Assembly: GCA_036488725.1 (NCBI GenBank)
Contig: DASXHD010000003.1
Location: forward strand, 62,001 to 126,000
Direction: 5' to 3'
DNA: 64,000 nucleotides
Source of the DNA: DASXHD01 sp036488725
Lineage (GTDB): Bacteria > Myxococcota_A > Polyangia > Polyangiales > Polyangiaceae
Shown here: piece by piece, positions 52,838 through 61,734 of the stretch
Position numbering within the stretch: the stretch's first letter is position 1
Layout of the letters: each line of letters begins with the position of its first letter
Position numbers and translations under genes: made by a program
The notes under the pieces: model-generated
Seen by the model: the letters and a program-made list of their open reading frames with translations, nothing else
Told to the model about the DNA's origin: nothing
The model's database searches: none

Positions 52838-53628
52838 AGTCGCTCTTCGAAATCGAGTGGTGCGGCGGGCCGGCCGAAAAGCATTTTCGCAAGCTGCGGC
52901 CGTTCGCCTCGGAGCTTCCATGGGGAACGCTCGCGAAAACGGACCATCCTGCGATCCAGCGCGAGCGGGCGCGGCGCGCGTGGTCGTCGATCGCGATTTC
53001 GGAGTATCGCGCAGCCGCCGCGATGGCCGACGTGCTCGCCGCCATGCTCGCTGCGCGCGTTCCGCTCGACCTCGTCGGGATGGCGGGCGATTTCGTCGCC
53101 GACGAGCTGATGCACGTGGAGCTCGCGAGCCGCCTCGCGATGGAGCTCGGAGGCGGCGCGCCGATTCACGTCGACTTCGAATCGATGGGCCTCTGCAGCG
53201 ATTCGCCGAGCGCGCTCGAGCGTGCGAACGACCTCGTCGTTCGTTTGGCGATCTCCGAGACGCTGAGCGGAGCGATCGCGGTCGAGACGCGTTCGGTCGT
53301 CGAGCATCCGCTGGTCGCGGCGATCGTCGAACGAATCGCGCGCGACGAAGCGCGCCACGAGCGACTCGGCTGGCTCTATCTCGATTGGGCCGCGGCCGAC
53401 ATGACCGACGACGAACGCGCACGCGTCGCGGCGGTCGCGCGCGCCGAGCTCGAGCGCATCGCGCCCACGTGGCAAAAACGTGCAAACTACATGCATTCCG
53501 ACGCGCAAGCCCGCGATTTTGGCTGGCTCGGCGCGACGCGCTTTCGCGAACGCGCAGAGCGCACCGTTCGCGACGACATCGTCGCGCCGCTCGCGAAGCT
53601 CGGCATCGTGGTGGACTTCACGCCTTGA
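52834..53628 (+). CDS. ferritin-like di-iron protein
   Basis: Helical protein of 264 residues with the four-helix di-iron pattern: Glu in 'AISEYRAAAAM', ExxH in 'ADELMHVELA', Glu in 'AISETLSGA' and DExxH in 'ARDEARHERLG'. This set suggests a carboxylate-bridged metal site of the ferritin-like superfamily; whether it is an oxidase, hydroxylase or storage protein is not readable. Translationally coupled to the small lipoprotein before it. The 3' end overlaps hutF by 11 bases, convergent. Confidence 0.8.
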   Translation: MKSLFEIEWCGGPAEKHFRKLRPFASELPWGTLAKTDHPAIQRERARRAWSSIAISEYRAAAAMADVLAAMLAARVPLDLVGMAGDFVADELMHVELASRLAMELGGGAPIHVDFESMGLCSDSPSALERANDLVVRLAISETLSGAIAVETRSVVEHPLVAAIVERIARDEARHERLGWLYLDWAAADMTDDERARVAAVARAELERIAPTWQKRANYMHSDAQARDFGWLGATRFRERAERTVRDDIVAPLAKLGIVVDFTP

Positions 53629-54724
53629 CCAGGCCGGGATGGCCCGAGAAGACGATCGCGTCCATCAGCAAATCGTCCGGCACGAGGGCGAGCGTCGGGT
53701 GGTCGCGATCGATCTCGATGTCGCCTCCCGTTTCGGCGAAGCCGCACGCGTTCGAGCCTTCGAGCGAGCCTTCGCGCCAAAGCTCTTCTGCAGGCGTGCC
53801 GCTCGGCGGCGAAAAGGTGACGCGCGTTCGCGTTCGCAAACGTTCGTGCGTTTCGAGCGCGCGCAGATCCTCGAACGGGTCGGTGATGACGTGGCTGTCG
53901 ATTCCGGTGCAGAGGCGCGCGCCCGACGCGCGCAAGGCGCCGAGGTCTGGGAGACCGTCGCCGAGATCGCGCTCGGTCGTCGCGCAGATGCACCCGAACG
54001 CGCGCGCGTCGCCGAGGAGCTTGGCCTCGTGTGGAAGAAGGTTCGTGCAGTGGACCCCGCAAAAACGATCCGAGAGCACGCCGAGGTCCGCGAGGAGCTC
54101 GACCGGGCGCTTTCCGGTTTCGGCGAGGCACTCGTCGACCTCGCGTTTCACTTCGGCGACGTGCATGTGAAACGGGAGCGCGTGCTTCGTCGCGTATTCG
54201 GCGAGCGGGGCGAGCCACGCGGGCGGAACGGCGCGCACCGAGTGCGGCGCGACGCCGACGTGCACGTCGGGCGCATCCTTGTATTTTGCACGTAATTCGT
54301 CGAGGTCGCGCAAGACGGCGTCGACGTCCGGATCGCAGAATCGCTTTTGTCCGGGCTCGGCGTCTTTGTCGGGACCTGCGCGATGGTACGCGACGCGCAA
54401 GAGGCACACGCGCAAGCCCGACGCGCGCGCCGCTTCGATGACGATTTCGGAAAGCAACGTTCGCTGCGCGTACGGCGTGCCGTCGGTTTGATGATGAACG
54501 TAATGAAACTCGCCGACCGTGCGCACGCCCGCGGCGAAGAGCTCGCGAAACGCGACGCGCGAAATGCGAGCGATTGACTCGGGCGTGAGCGACGTCGCGA
54601 GCCGATACATCTGCCCGCGCCACGTGAAAAAATCGTCTTGGCCGGCGCCCGCCCGCTGCGCAGCTCCTCGCATCGCGCGCTGAAACGCATGCGAGTGCGC
54701 GGTCGCGAGCGCAGGCAGCTTCAT
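53618..54724 (-). CDS. hutF: formimidoylglutamate deiminase-like, N-terminally short
   Basis: Zn-dependent amidohydrolase of 368 residues resembling HutF, which deaminates N-formimino-glutamate in histidine breakdown. Catalytic text: 'LATAHSHAFQRAMRG' (metal HxH at 10 and 12), 'PFHMHVAEVKREVDECLAET', 'GVHCTNLLPHEAKLL', 'CATTERDLGDGLPDL' and 'GIDSHVITDPFEDLRALE'. Usual HutF proteins have about 50 to 70 more residues at the N-terminus forming the small beta-sandwich; here the chain starts just before the metal motif. Sequence upstream in frame belongs to the overlapping lipoprotein gene. No other hut gene is present. Confidence 0.82.
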   Translation of the reverse strand: MKLPALATAHSHAFQRAMRGAAQRAGAGQDDFFTWRGQMYRLATSLTPESIARISRVAFRELFAAGVRTVGEFHYVHHQTDGTPYAQRTLLSEIVIEAARASGLRVCLLRVAYHRAGPDKDAEPGQKRFCDPDVDAVLRDLDELRAKYKDAPDVHVGVAPHSVRAVPPAWLAPLAEYATKHALPFHMHVAEVKREVDECLAETGKRPVELLADLGVLSDRFCGVHCTNLLPHEAKLLGDARAFGCICATTERDLGDGLPDLGALRASGARLCTGIDSHVITDPFEDLRALETHERLRTRTRVTFSPPSGTPAEELWREGSLEGSNACGFAETGGDIEIDRDHPTLALVPDDLLMDAIVFSGHPGLVKA

Positions 54725-55260
54725 TGGCGCATCTGTTGGGCCGCCGATTTCGTGACGTAGAAGTAGCGCGGCCAGTGCCGGTAATAGGTGACGTGCATGA
54801 TCGGTCCGCCGTCGGACGGGTCGACGTCCTCGCCGAACGTGCCGACGAGACGCACGAGCGAGCCGCCGCCGACCGAGTGCTCGCCGACGTCGTCCTCGCC
54901 GTGCAAGACGACTTGCGCGTGCACGAGACCGAACTCGGCGTCGCTCACCGTGACGCGGCACGTGTCGTCGTCGTTGTGGCTCTCGCAGACGTTTCGCGGC
55001 TCGAGGCGGCGAACGCTGAGCGTGAGGTACGCGCCGCCGCCCGTTCCCGCTTCGCGTTTGGTGACGACGCCGAAGAGCGAGACCGGTCGCCCGTGCCACT
55101 GCTCCGGCTGGCGTTGGAACATGACCGGGTCGTATTCCTTCGCCGGCTTGACCGCTTTTTCCTCGTCGCCGAGCGGCACGTAGTTGACCGCGTGACCGTA
55201 CGGGCCCGCGCCGGAGCATGCCGCGACCGCGAGCAAAAGGAGCATCAAGTAGCGGTGCAT
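54721..55260 (-). CDS. hypothetical lipoprotein, OB-fold-like
   Basis: Predicted lipoprotein of 179 residues (lipobox VAAC, Cys15). The mature part has 'GRPVSLFGVVTKREAGTGGG', 'LEPRNVCESHNDDDTCRVTV', 'HAQVVLHGEDD' and 'GSLVRLVGTFG', a strand pattern like small OB-fold domains that begin with a 'P.s.FdG..V.v.G' region. Function unknown. The stop overlaps the hutF start by ATGA. Confidence 0.75.
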   Translation of the reverse strand: MHRYLMLLLLAVAACSGAGPYGHAVNYVPLGDEEKAVKPAKEYDPVMFQRQPEQWHGRPVSLFGVVTKREAGTGGGAYLTLSVRRLEPRNVCESHNDDDTCRVTVSDAEFGLVHAQVVLHGEDDVGEHSVGGGSLVRLVGTFGEDVDPSDGGPIMHVTYYRHWPRYFYVTKSAAQQMRQ

Positions 55261-55297
55261 GCCCTCCGCGTACGCAAAACCCCGCGGGCGCGCAAGC

Positions 55298-57238
55298 TCA
55301 TTCGAATCGCGCGGGCCGCTGCACGCGGATGCGCAAAACGATTTCGAGCAGGAGCAGCGCGAGCAACGCGACGGCAACTTGGCCGGAGACGTCGACCTTG
55401 GCTTGCGTCGCGCCGAGGCTCGCCGCGCCCGATTCGGTCTTCGCGCGGCGGGGGCGCAAGTCGGTTTCACGCGCGGCCGGCGCGGCGACGCGGAGCTCGT
55501 CTTTGCCGTCGATGGTGACGTGATACGCGCCGACGAGGGGCGGCGAGAGCTTGACGCGGCCGCCTTCACGAACGAGCGCGATTGGACCTCCGGGCCCCGT
55601 GGCGCTCGTGGCCGACGCCGGCAGCGTCCACGATGCGCCCACCTCGGCGCGTCTCGGCGCGGCGTGCGCGTGCACGTTCGCGACGAACGAATCGAGCAGC
55701 GAGAGAAACGCCGGCCGCAGGGGGAGCTCGCTCGCGTCGAGCGAAAACGGGAGCGTCGTCACCATCGCTTCGCCGCGTCCGATGCTGCGATTGGCGACGA
55801 GCGGCGCGCCGTCACTCCAGGGAAGGAGATTTTCGAGCGCCGACGCATCGCTGGGTGACAACGTGGTTCGATGGGATGCATCGAGGTCGACGAGGCTTCG
55901 CGTCGCTTCGCCGAGGAGCTCGGTCGGCGCGTTCTCGGCGACGCCTTTCACGTTCGTGACGGTCCACGCGGTCGCGTGATCGAGCACGGGTTGGAGCGTC
56001 GCGCCGAGCGGCGCCGCCGCCGCGCGCGGTCCGAGCGCGATGAGCGCGACGCCGCCTCCGTCGAGGAACGAGCCGAGCGCGCGCCGCTGCTCGGGCGTGA
56101 AGCCCGGCGGGTCGTCCACGATGAGCCCGAGAATCCCGGAAAAATCGGCCGTTTGCTCGGGCACCGCCGGGAGCGGACGCGTCGCGAGATCGACGCGCAG
56201 CGCGGAGAGCGCTTGCTCGACGACCGGTGGCCCGCCGGTGACCGCGGTCTCGTCGGCGGCTTCGACGACCACGCCGAGCGCGCCGGTCGACGCGACGAGC
56301 ACCGGCGCGACGTCGTCACTCGCGATCGCGTCGCCGCCGAGCAGATGCGCGGTGCGCTCGCCTTGCGCGTCGGTCGGTACGTCGACGTCGACGTTCGGCG
56401 CGGCCGCGGCGACCGCGCTCCCGAGGACGCGATCGCCCGCGCGGATTTCGACGCGACGGCCGGTCACGCTCGCGTCTTTTCCGCACGCCACGCGCACGCG
56501 CACGCGGCCGCCGAGATCGTCGGCCGACAGAATCCCGCAGTCGGGCGCGTCGTGGGCGATCTCGGCGAGCGGCGTCCACACCGGAAATTGCGTGCCTTCG
56601 CCGATCGGCGGCCCATCGGGTTGGCCGTCGGCGAGATCGCTGAGGACGACGATGCGCTTGTCGACTTGCGGAAGCGTCGCGAGCAGCGACTCGGCGACGT
56701 GCACCGCGCCCACCAAATCGGTCGCGCGATCGCTCTCGTGGAGCGTGTCGACGAGCGGGCCGACGACACCGAGATCGGTCGTCGGCGCGAGCGCGACGCG
56801 CGCGGGCGAGCCCGCGAGAACGACGCCGATCGCGTCGCCGTCACGCGCGCCTGCGAGGAGCTCGCTCGCCGCGGACTTCGCGCGCTCGAACCGCGTCTTG
56901 CCCGACGCGCCGAGCGGCGCGCGCATGCTCATCGAGTCGTCGATGACGATCGCGACGGCCATCGACGCGCCCGAAGACCGCGAAAGCGAGAGGCGCGAGC
57001 ATCGAACGAGCGGCGACGCGCCGAGGAGCGCGAGCGCGATGATCGCGAGCGCGCGCACCGTGAAGAGCCCGCGGTCCTCGAGCTTTGCGCGGCGGCGCGC
57101 GCGCGGAGGCGCGGCCGGCACGAGCTTCGCGGCAGCGAACGGCCGCTCGTCGGCGCGGAGCCTTCGCAGCCGGTGCGCGAGCAGCGGCGCGCCCACGAAG
57201 AGCACGATGCCGAGCGCGAGGGCGGTGACGAAACCCAC
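55298..57238 (-). CDS. BatA/VWA-domain membrane protein
   Basis: Protein of 646 residues. N-terminal Bacteroides aerotolerance BatA-like region with two membrane helices (about 4-22 and 60-80), then a von Willebrand A domain with MIDAS 'IVIDDSMSM' (DxSxS), 'DLVGAVHVAESLL' and 'VVLSDLADG'. A large middle region ('ILGLIVDDPPGFTPEQRRAL') is like a glutamine-amidotransferase-type fold found in such proteins. A C-terminal membrane helix is followed by RVQRPARFE. Belongs to the gene cluster with DUF58 and TPR proteins, a set usually driven by a MoxR ATPase, not seen here. Confidence 0.87.
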   Translation of the reverse strand: MGFVTALALGIVLFVGAPLLAHRLRRLRADERPFAAAKLVPAAPPRARRRAKLEDRGLFTVRALAIIALALLGASPLVRCSRLSLSRSSGASMAVAIVIDDSMSMRAPLGASGKTRFERAKSAASELLAGARDGDAIGVVLAGSPARVALAPTTDLGVVGPLVDTLHESDRATDLVGAVHVAESLLATLPQVDKRIVVLSDLADGQPDGPPIGEGTQFPVWTPLAEIAHDAPDCGILSADDLGGRVRVRVACGKDASVTGRRVEIRAGDRVLGSAVAAAAPNVDVDVPTDAQGERTAHLLGGDAIASDDVAPVLVASTGALGVVVEAADETAVTGGPPVVEQALSALRVDLATRPLPAVPEQTADFSGILGLIVDDPPGFTPEQRRALGSFLDGGGVALIALGPRAAAAPLGATLQPVLDHATAWTVTNVKGVAENAPTELLGEATRSLVDLDASHRTTLSPSDASALENLLPWSDGAPLVANRSIGRGEAMVTTLPFSLDASELPLRPAFLSLLDSFVANVHAHAAPRRAEVGASWTLPASATSATGPGGPIALVREGGRVKLSPPLVGAYHVTIDGKDELRVAAPAARETDLRPRRAKTESGAASLGATQAKVDVSGQVAVALLALLLLEIVLRIRVQRPARFE

Positions 57239-57257
57239 GTCCTGCGCGTAGCACGAA

Positions 57258-58478
57258 TCAGGGATGCAGCGGACAGAGGCTCGCGCCGCCCGGGCAGTAG
57301 AACGCGCCGTTGTGGCAGACCGCGCGCGGGCCCGGATCGCTTCCGTTCACGCAGCACGAAGGCTCGCTTCCGCCGCACGCCGTCGCGGCGACGCAGCACG
57401 TGCTCGCGCCGCCGCACGCGTAGTCGCTCGCGTGACCCGAGCACGCGCTCGCGTCGCCGCACGTTCCGTGGACGTCGGCGCAGCTCGGCGTGCCGGTGAC
57501 GCTCGTGTCGAACCGCATGATCGTCGCGTCGTCGCCGACGGCCCAGAGATGCGACGCGTCGCTTCCGCCGACCGCGTAGAGCGCGGCGCCGATTTTGTCG
57601 TCGTGCGCGGTGCTCCAGCTCGAGCCGTTCCACGCGTCGATTTGCTGCGCGCCGCCCACGGCGAACACCGCGTCCGCGCCGAGACCCCACACGCCGCCTT
57701 CGCCGAGGCCGAGCGTCGTGGGCACGGGCGACCAGCTCGTGCCGTTCCAATGAAAGAGACCGGCCGCGCCTTTCGCCCACGCGTCGTTCGACGACGACGC
57801 GAAGACGCTCCCGAGAGACTGCGTCACGCCGCTCGAGACCGGCGAAAATCCACTGGAGGCCCCGTGCAAAATGAACTGGTTGCCCGCCCACGAAAAGTTG
57901 CCGCCGACGACCCACACGTCGCTGGCGCCCGAGCCCGCGACGCCCGACGGCGCCATCTCGCCGCTGTCGAAGAGTGAAGACCAAGTCGCGCCGTCGAAGT
58001 GAATCACCGTGCCGGCGACGCCGCTCGCGCCGACCGCGTAGACGTCGCTCGGGCTCGTGCCCCAGACGCTCGCGAGGTTGATCGTCGTTCCGGGATCGAC
58101 GGGCGACCACGCTTGGCCGTTCCAGTGGACGAGGTTGTTCGCGTTCGTTCCGCCGATGCCGCCGGCGGTCGCCCACACGTCGTTCGCGCTCGTGCCCCAG
58201 ATGCCCGAGACGTGGCTGATGGTCGCGGCGTCGACCTTGGACCACGCGCTGCCGTTCCAGTGGAGCATGAGGCCGTTGTCGCCGCCGGCCCAGACGTCGG
58301 TCGCGCTCGCGGCCCAGATCGCTTTGAGCGTTCCGGTCGCGGGGACGTCGCTCTCCCAGACCCACTGCCCGCTCGTTTGCTGCGTGACGACGTCGCCGCC
58401 GGCGTCGGGAGGCGCGACGCCGTTGCTCGAGCCGCACGCGACGAGAAGCACGGCTCCCAGAATTTCGATCGCTCGCAT
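57258..58478 (-). CDS. beta-propeller lipoprotein with Cys-rich tail
   Basis: Predicted lipoprotein of 406 residues (lipobox VAC, Cys15). Seven or so repeats with 'W.G...DVWA.G..G...HWNG..WS' (for example 'VSGIWGTSANDVWATAG', 'LASVWGTSPSDVYAVGA'), the propeller-like repeats abundant in myxobacteria. The last ~75 residues hold about ten Cys ('CADVHGTCGDASACSG', 'CGGASTCCVAATACGG'). Probably surface-exposed. It is inserted between the DUF58 and VWA genes. Confidence 0.85.
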   Translation of the reverse strand: MRAIEILGAVLLVACGSSNGVAPPDAGGDVVTQQTSGQWVWESDVPATGTLKAIWAASATDVWAGGDNGLMLHWNGSAWSKVDAATISHVSGIWGTSANDVWATAGGIGGTNANNLVHWNGQAWSPVDPGTTINLASVWGTSPSDVYAVGASGVAGTVIHFDGATWSSLFDSGEMAPSGVAGSGASDVWVVGGNFSWAGNQFILHGASSGFSPVSSGVTQSLGSVFASSSNDAWAKGAAGLFHWNGTSWSPVPTTLGLGEGGVWGLGADAVFAVGGAQQIDAWNGSSWSTAHDDKIGAALYAVGGSDASHLWAVGDDATIMRFDTSVTGTPSCADVHGTCGDASACSGHASDYACGGASTCCVAATACGGSEPSCCVNGSDPGPRAVCHNGAFYCPGGASLCPLHP

Positions 58479-58568
58479 GCTTCGCGCTGAGCACGACCCG
58501 TTCCATCCCCGAAGGCCGGAAAAAGCGGTCGAACCGCATGCCAGACCGTGCCGCGTCGGACAGCGCGA

Positions 58569-59477
58569 TCAGCGGATGGAGGAGACGATCGAGCGAACGA
58601 TCCCGACCGGATCGTCGGCGCTCGACACGCGCAGGAAGCGTGCGCCGCGCGCGGTCAACGCCTCGCGATAGTGCGCTTCGAGCGACGCGAGCGACGCGAG
58701 ATAGCGGTCGCGTGTCGCCGCGGTGTCGGTCTCGACGACGATGTCGCCTTCGAGCGAGCGCAGGCGCACGGTGCCGTCGAACGGCAGATCGATCTCGTCC
58801 GGATCGAGGATCTGCACGACGACGACGCTGCGGCCGCGCGCCGCGATCGCCGCGAAACGCTCCGCCGACTCGTGCGGCAAATCGATGAGGTCGCTCAAGA
58901 CGACGATGACCGCGCCGCGCCGCGCCGCGCGCGCGAGGACGCCGAGCGAACGATCGACGATCGACTCGTCGCGCACCGCGTCGCCGCCCGCGCGCGCAGC
59001 TTCGAGCGAGCCGAGCACGCGATCGAAAGCTTCGCGCCCGCCCGACACGCCGATGGGCCGGGCGTCGTCGCCGCCCAAATACACGAGGCCGAACGGATCG
59101 CCGCTCGCGAGCGCGATGCGCGTGAGCGCCGCCCCGACGAGCGCCGCGACCGCGAGCTTGGTCTCGGGCGCGCGCGAGCCGCGATATCCCATCGACGCGC
59201 TCGCATCCACGACGAGCCGGAGCGCGCGATCCGTCTCGGTCTCGAACTGCCGCACGATGAGCCGACCGTGCCGCAAGAGCGCGCGCCGATCGATCCAGCG
59301 CAAGTCGTCGCCCGGCACGTACTCGCGATGCCCGCCGAACTCGATCCCGCTCCCGCGCCGCGCGCTGCGATGCGCGCCCGCATAAACGCCCTCGGCGACC
59401 ATGCGCGACCGAATGCGAAGCGACGCGATGCTGGACCACGCGAACGTGGACCCGAGGCTATGAGCTTTGCGCGGCAC
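58569..59477 (-). CDS. DUF58 domain protein
   Basis: Cytosolic protein of 302 residues. 'HRSARRGSGIEFGGHREYVP' followed by 'GDDLRWIDRRALLRHGRLIV' is the DUF58 core, and 'LRLVVDASASMGYRG' is the VWA-like DxSxS. The start is the GTG at 59475-59477, five bases after the TPR gene; an ATG at 59402 is a possible shorter start but would cut the 'IASLRIRSRMVAEGV' helix common to the family. Operates in the DUF58/VWA/TPR set. Confidence 0.88.
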   Translation of the reverse strand: MPRKAHSLGSTFAWSSIASLRIRSRMVAEGVYAGAHRSARRGSGIEFGGHREYVPGDDLRWIDRRALLRHGRLIVRQFETETDRALRLVVDASASMGYRGSRAPETKLAVAALVGAALTRIALASGDPFGLVYLGGDDARPIGVSGGREAFDRVLGSLEAARAGGDAVRDESIVDRSLGVLARAARRGAVIVVLSDLIDLPHESAERFAAIAARGRSVVVVQILDPDEIDLPFDGTVRLRSLEGDIVVETDTAATRDRYLASLASLEAHYREALTARGARFLRVSSADDPVGIVRSIVSSIR

Positions 59478-59482
59478 GAGAT

Positions 59483-61663
59483 TTACGGCAACGCCGCGAC
59501 CCACCCCGGCGGCGTCAACGGAGCCCTCGGCGAAATCATCTGCTTCGCGAGCTCCGCCTCGATCAAATCCACCCCCGCCCCCGTCGCGACCTGCTTGAAC
59601 CCCTGCTCCGCCGCCGCACGCTGGCCTTTGCTCCGCTCGTCGAGCGCGACATAGAACGTCGCCTCCGCCTGCTTCGACGGGCTCGGCGCCGACGCGATCA
59701 GCGCGGGCCCCGTGATTTTGCCGAGCGCGAACGCCGCCAGGCTCGACGCCCACGTTCCGTTCTCGCCGATGGAGCCGAGCACGCGATCGGCGACGCCGTC
59801 GGTCACTGCACCGAGCTGCCTCTCGAGCGCGCGCTCCCAGAGCGCGAAATACACGATGTCGTCGTCGCTCAAATCGGCGCCGACCGCGCGGCGAAGCGCG
59901 TCGCGCGAGGCCGTGAGGTTTCCCGCCGCGAGCGCGCGCGAAGCCATCAGCGCGAGCGTCGCCGCGAGCTGCACCTTGTCGTGCGGCGTCGCGTCGAGCC
60001 CGCGCGCGATCGCGTCGTCGGCTTGCTTCGTTCGTCCGAAGCGGTCGTCGATGCGCGCGATCGCGCGTTCGACACGCGCGCGGGCGGCCGGCTCGCGCAC
60101 CGAGCGCGCCGCGACGAGCGCCTTCAGCGCTTCGCCGAGCTCTTTCTTCGCGCCCTCGGCGTCGCCCTGCGTGACGCGCACGTCGCTCGAGACGAGCGTG
60201 ATTTCGCCGCGCACGGCCGGATCGTTCGTCGCCTCGAGCGCGGCCTTCAAGTGCGCGGTCGCGCCCGCCAAGTCGCCGTCGTGCCGCTCGATGCGCGCGA
60301 GATCGAGCAAGAGCGTCGGCGAAGGCTCGGCGCTCGTCGCTTGATCGAGCAGCTTGCGCGCGACGTCGAGGCGCCCTTCGCGCAGCTCGATCTCGCCCAT
60401 CGTGCCGCGCACGTGCGCCGGCGTCGTCTTGAGCGTGACCTTCGCCTTCTCGGCGATCGCGAGGATCGGCTCGGCGGCGTGATACGTGCGGCGTGCGGCG
60501 TCGGGATCGTCGGCTTCGGTCGCCGTCTCGAGCGCGCGCTGCGTGATGAAGAGCGACTGATCGAGCGCGAGCTCCTCCGGATGCGCTTTGCACGTATCGA
60601 CCAGCACCGCGGGGCTCGCCTCGCCCATGCCGAACGACTGCAAGAGCTCGGCGAGCGTGAGCGCGGGCTTGAGCGAGGTCGCGTCGGCGCGATACGCCTC
60701 GGCCGCGACCGTCGCGAGCGACGCCGCGAGCAAATCGCGATCGATGATCGGATCGTCCTCGCCGTCTTCGGTCGGCAAGAGCGCGTCGAGCACCTCGCGC
60801 CATCGCTCGCCGTCTTGCTTGTCGGCGAGCGCGGAGACCGCCGTGAAGAGATGCCGCGGCGCGGACTGACGCAAATGCTCCTCGCGATCGAGCGCGTCGA
60901 TCGCCCCGCGCGGATCGCCGTCGCGCAAGTGGAGCGCGAGGATGGTCGACGCCGCCGACTGAATCGCGCGCGCTCGCTCGACGCGATCCCACCGCGACCA
61001 CGACGGGAGCGGATGCATCGCCGATTTGAACCACGCGACGGTCGCGTCGGTCGCCGCCGCGAGCGCCTCTTTGCTCGGCTCGAGCAGCGCGCGCGCGAGG
61101 GCCACGCGCTGCACCTCGGACGCCGCGTCCATGCCGATCGACGCGCCCGATTCCATGTCGAGCGCGCGCCCGTCTTTCGTCCAGCCCGCGATCGCTTCGA
61201 GGTGCCACTGCGCGTCTTTGCGATCCGGCGGAGGCGCGATGCGCAGCAAAATTTCGTAAATCGCGCGGCTTCGTCCTTCGTCGCCGCGCTGCGAGAGCTG
61301 CTTCACCGCCGAGTCGAGCGCCGTGACGCCGCGCGGACCGAGCGTCGAAGGCCCGAGATCGCCGAGCCGCGCGAGATAAAGCGCGCCCTGCACCGCCGCG
61401 AGCCCGCGATCCGGAAGCTTCTTCTTGAAGAGAACGTTCGCGCGATCCATCTGCCGCGAAAGCACCCCGGTGAGACGCGTCTCGCGCTCGCGCGAAGCCG
61501 ACGGCGAGCTCAAGAGATCGCGCACCGCGCCGGCGAACGCGTCGTCGCTCACCTCGGCCGCAGGCGCGCTGCGACCTTCGCCCGGCAAATGACTCCCGCG
61601 ACCGTCGGCGCCGGGCCCGCAGGCGAGCGCGAAAATGAAGGCGATGGAAATTAGCCTTTTCAT
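59483..61663 (-). CDS. large lipoprotein with TPR-like repeats
   Basis: Predicted lipoprotein of 726 residues beginning MKRLISIAFIFALACGPG (lipobox ALAC, Cys15). The remainder is helical with tetratricopeptide-like pairs ('LRDGDPRGAIDALDREEHL', 'LREGRLDVARKLLDQATSAE', 'RHDGDLAGATAHLKAALEAT'). The start at 61663 excludes an in-frame extension that lacks a signal. First gene of the DUF58/VWA cluster; divergent from the NtrC-type regulator gene across 71 bases, which may control it. Confidence 0.85.
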   Translation of the reverse strand: MKRLISIAFIFALACGPGADGRGSHLPGEGRSAPAAEVSDDAFAGAVRDLLSSPSASRERETRLTGVLSRQMDRANVLFKKKLPDRGLAAVQGALYLARLGDLGPSTLGPRGVTALDSAVKQLSQRGDEGRSRAIYEILLRIAPPPDRKDAQWHLEAIAGWTKDGRALDMESGASIGMDAASEVQRVALARALLEPSKEALAAATDATVAWFKSAMHPLPSWSRWDRVERARAIQSAASTILALHLRDGDPRGAIDALDREEHLRQSAPRHLFTAVSALADKQDGERWREVLDALLPTEDGEDDPIIDRDLLAASLATVAAEAYRADATSLKPALTLAELLQSFGMGEASPAVLVDTCKAHPEELALDQSLFITQRALETATEADDPDAARRTYHAAEPILAIAEKAKVTLKTTPAHVRGTMGEIELREGRLDVARKLLDQATSAEPSPTLLLDLARIERHDGDLAGATAHLKAALEATNDPAVRGEITLVSSDVRVTQGDAEGAKKELGEALKALVAARSVREPAARARVERAIARIDDRFGRTKQADDAIARGLDATPHDKVQLAATLALMASRALAAGNLTASRDALRRAVGADLSDDDIVYFALWERALERQLGAVTDGVADRVLGSIGENGTWASSLAAFALGKITGPALIASAPSPSKQAEATFYVALDERSKGQRAAAEQGFKQVATGAGVDLIEAELAKQMISPRAPLTPPGWVAALP

Positions 61664-61734
61664 GGGCGAGGGGAGTCTACACAAGGAACCCGCGCCGTGC
61701 CCGTGCCTTGGCTCTCTTCCATGTAAGATGAGCC

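Noticed and set aside
54725..55219. Upstream extension that would restore the HutF N-terminus
   Set aside because: The in-frame translation is Arg-rich shadow of the lipoprotein gene and has none of the HutF N-terminal features.
61664..61734. Sigma-54 promoter for the TPR/DUF58 operon
   Set aside because: No convincing GG-N10-GC element with the TGGCAC/TTGC context was found by eye.
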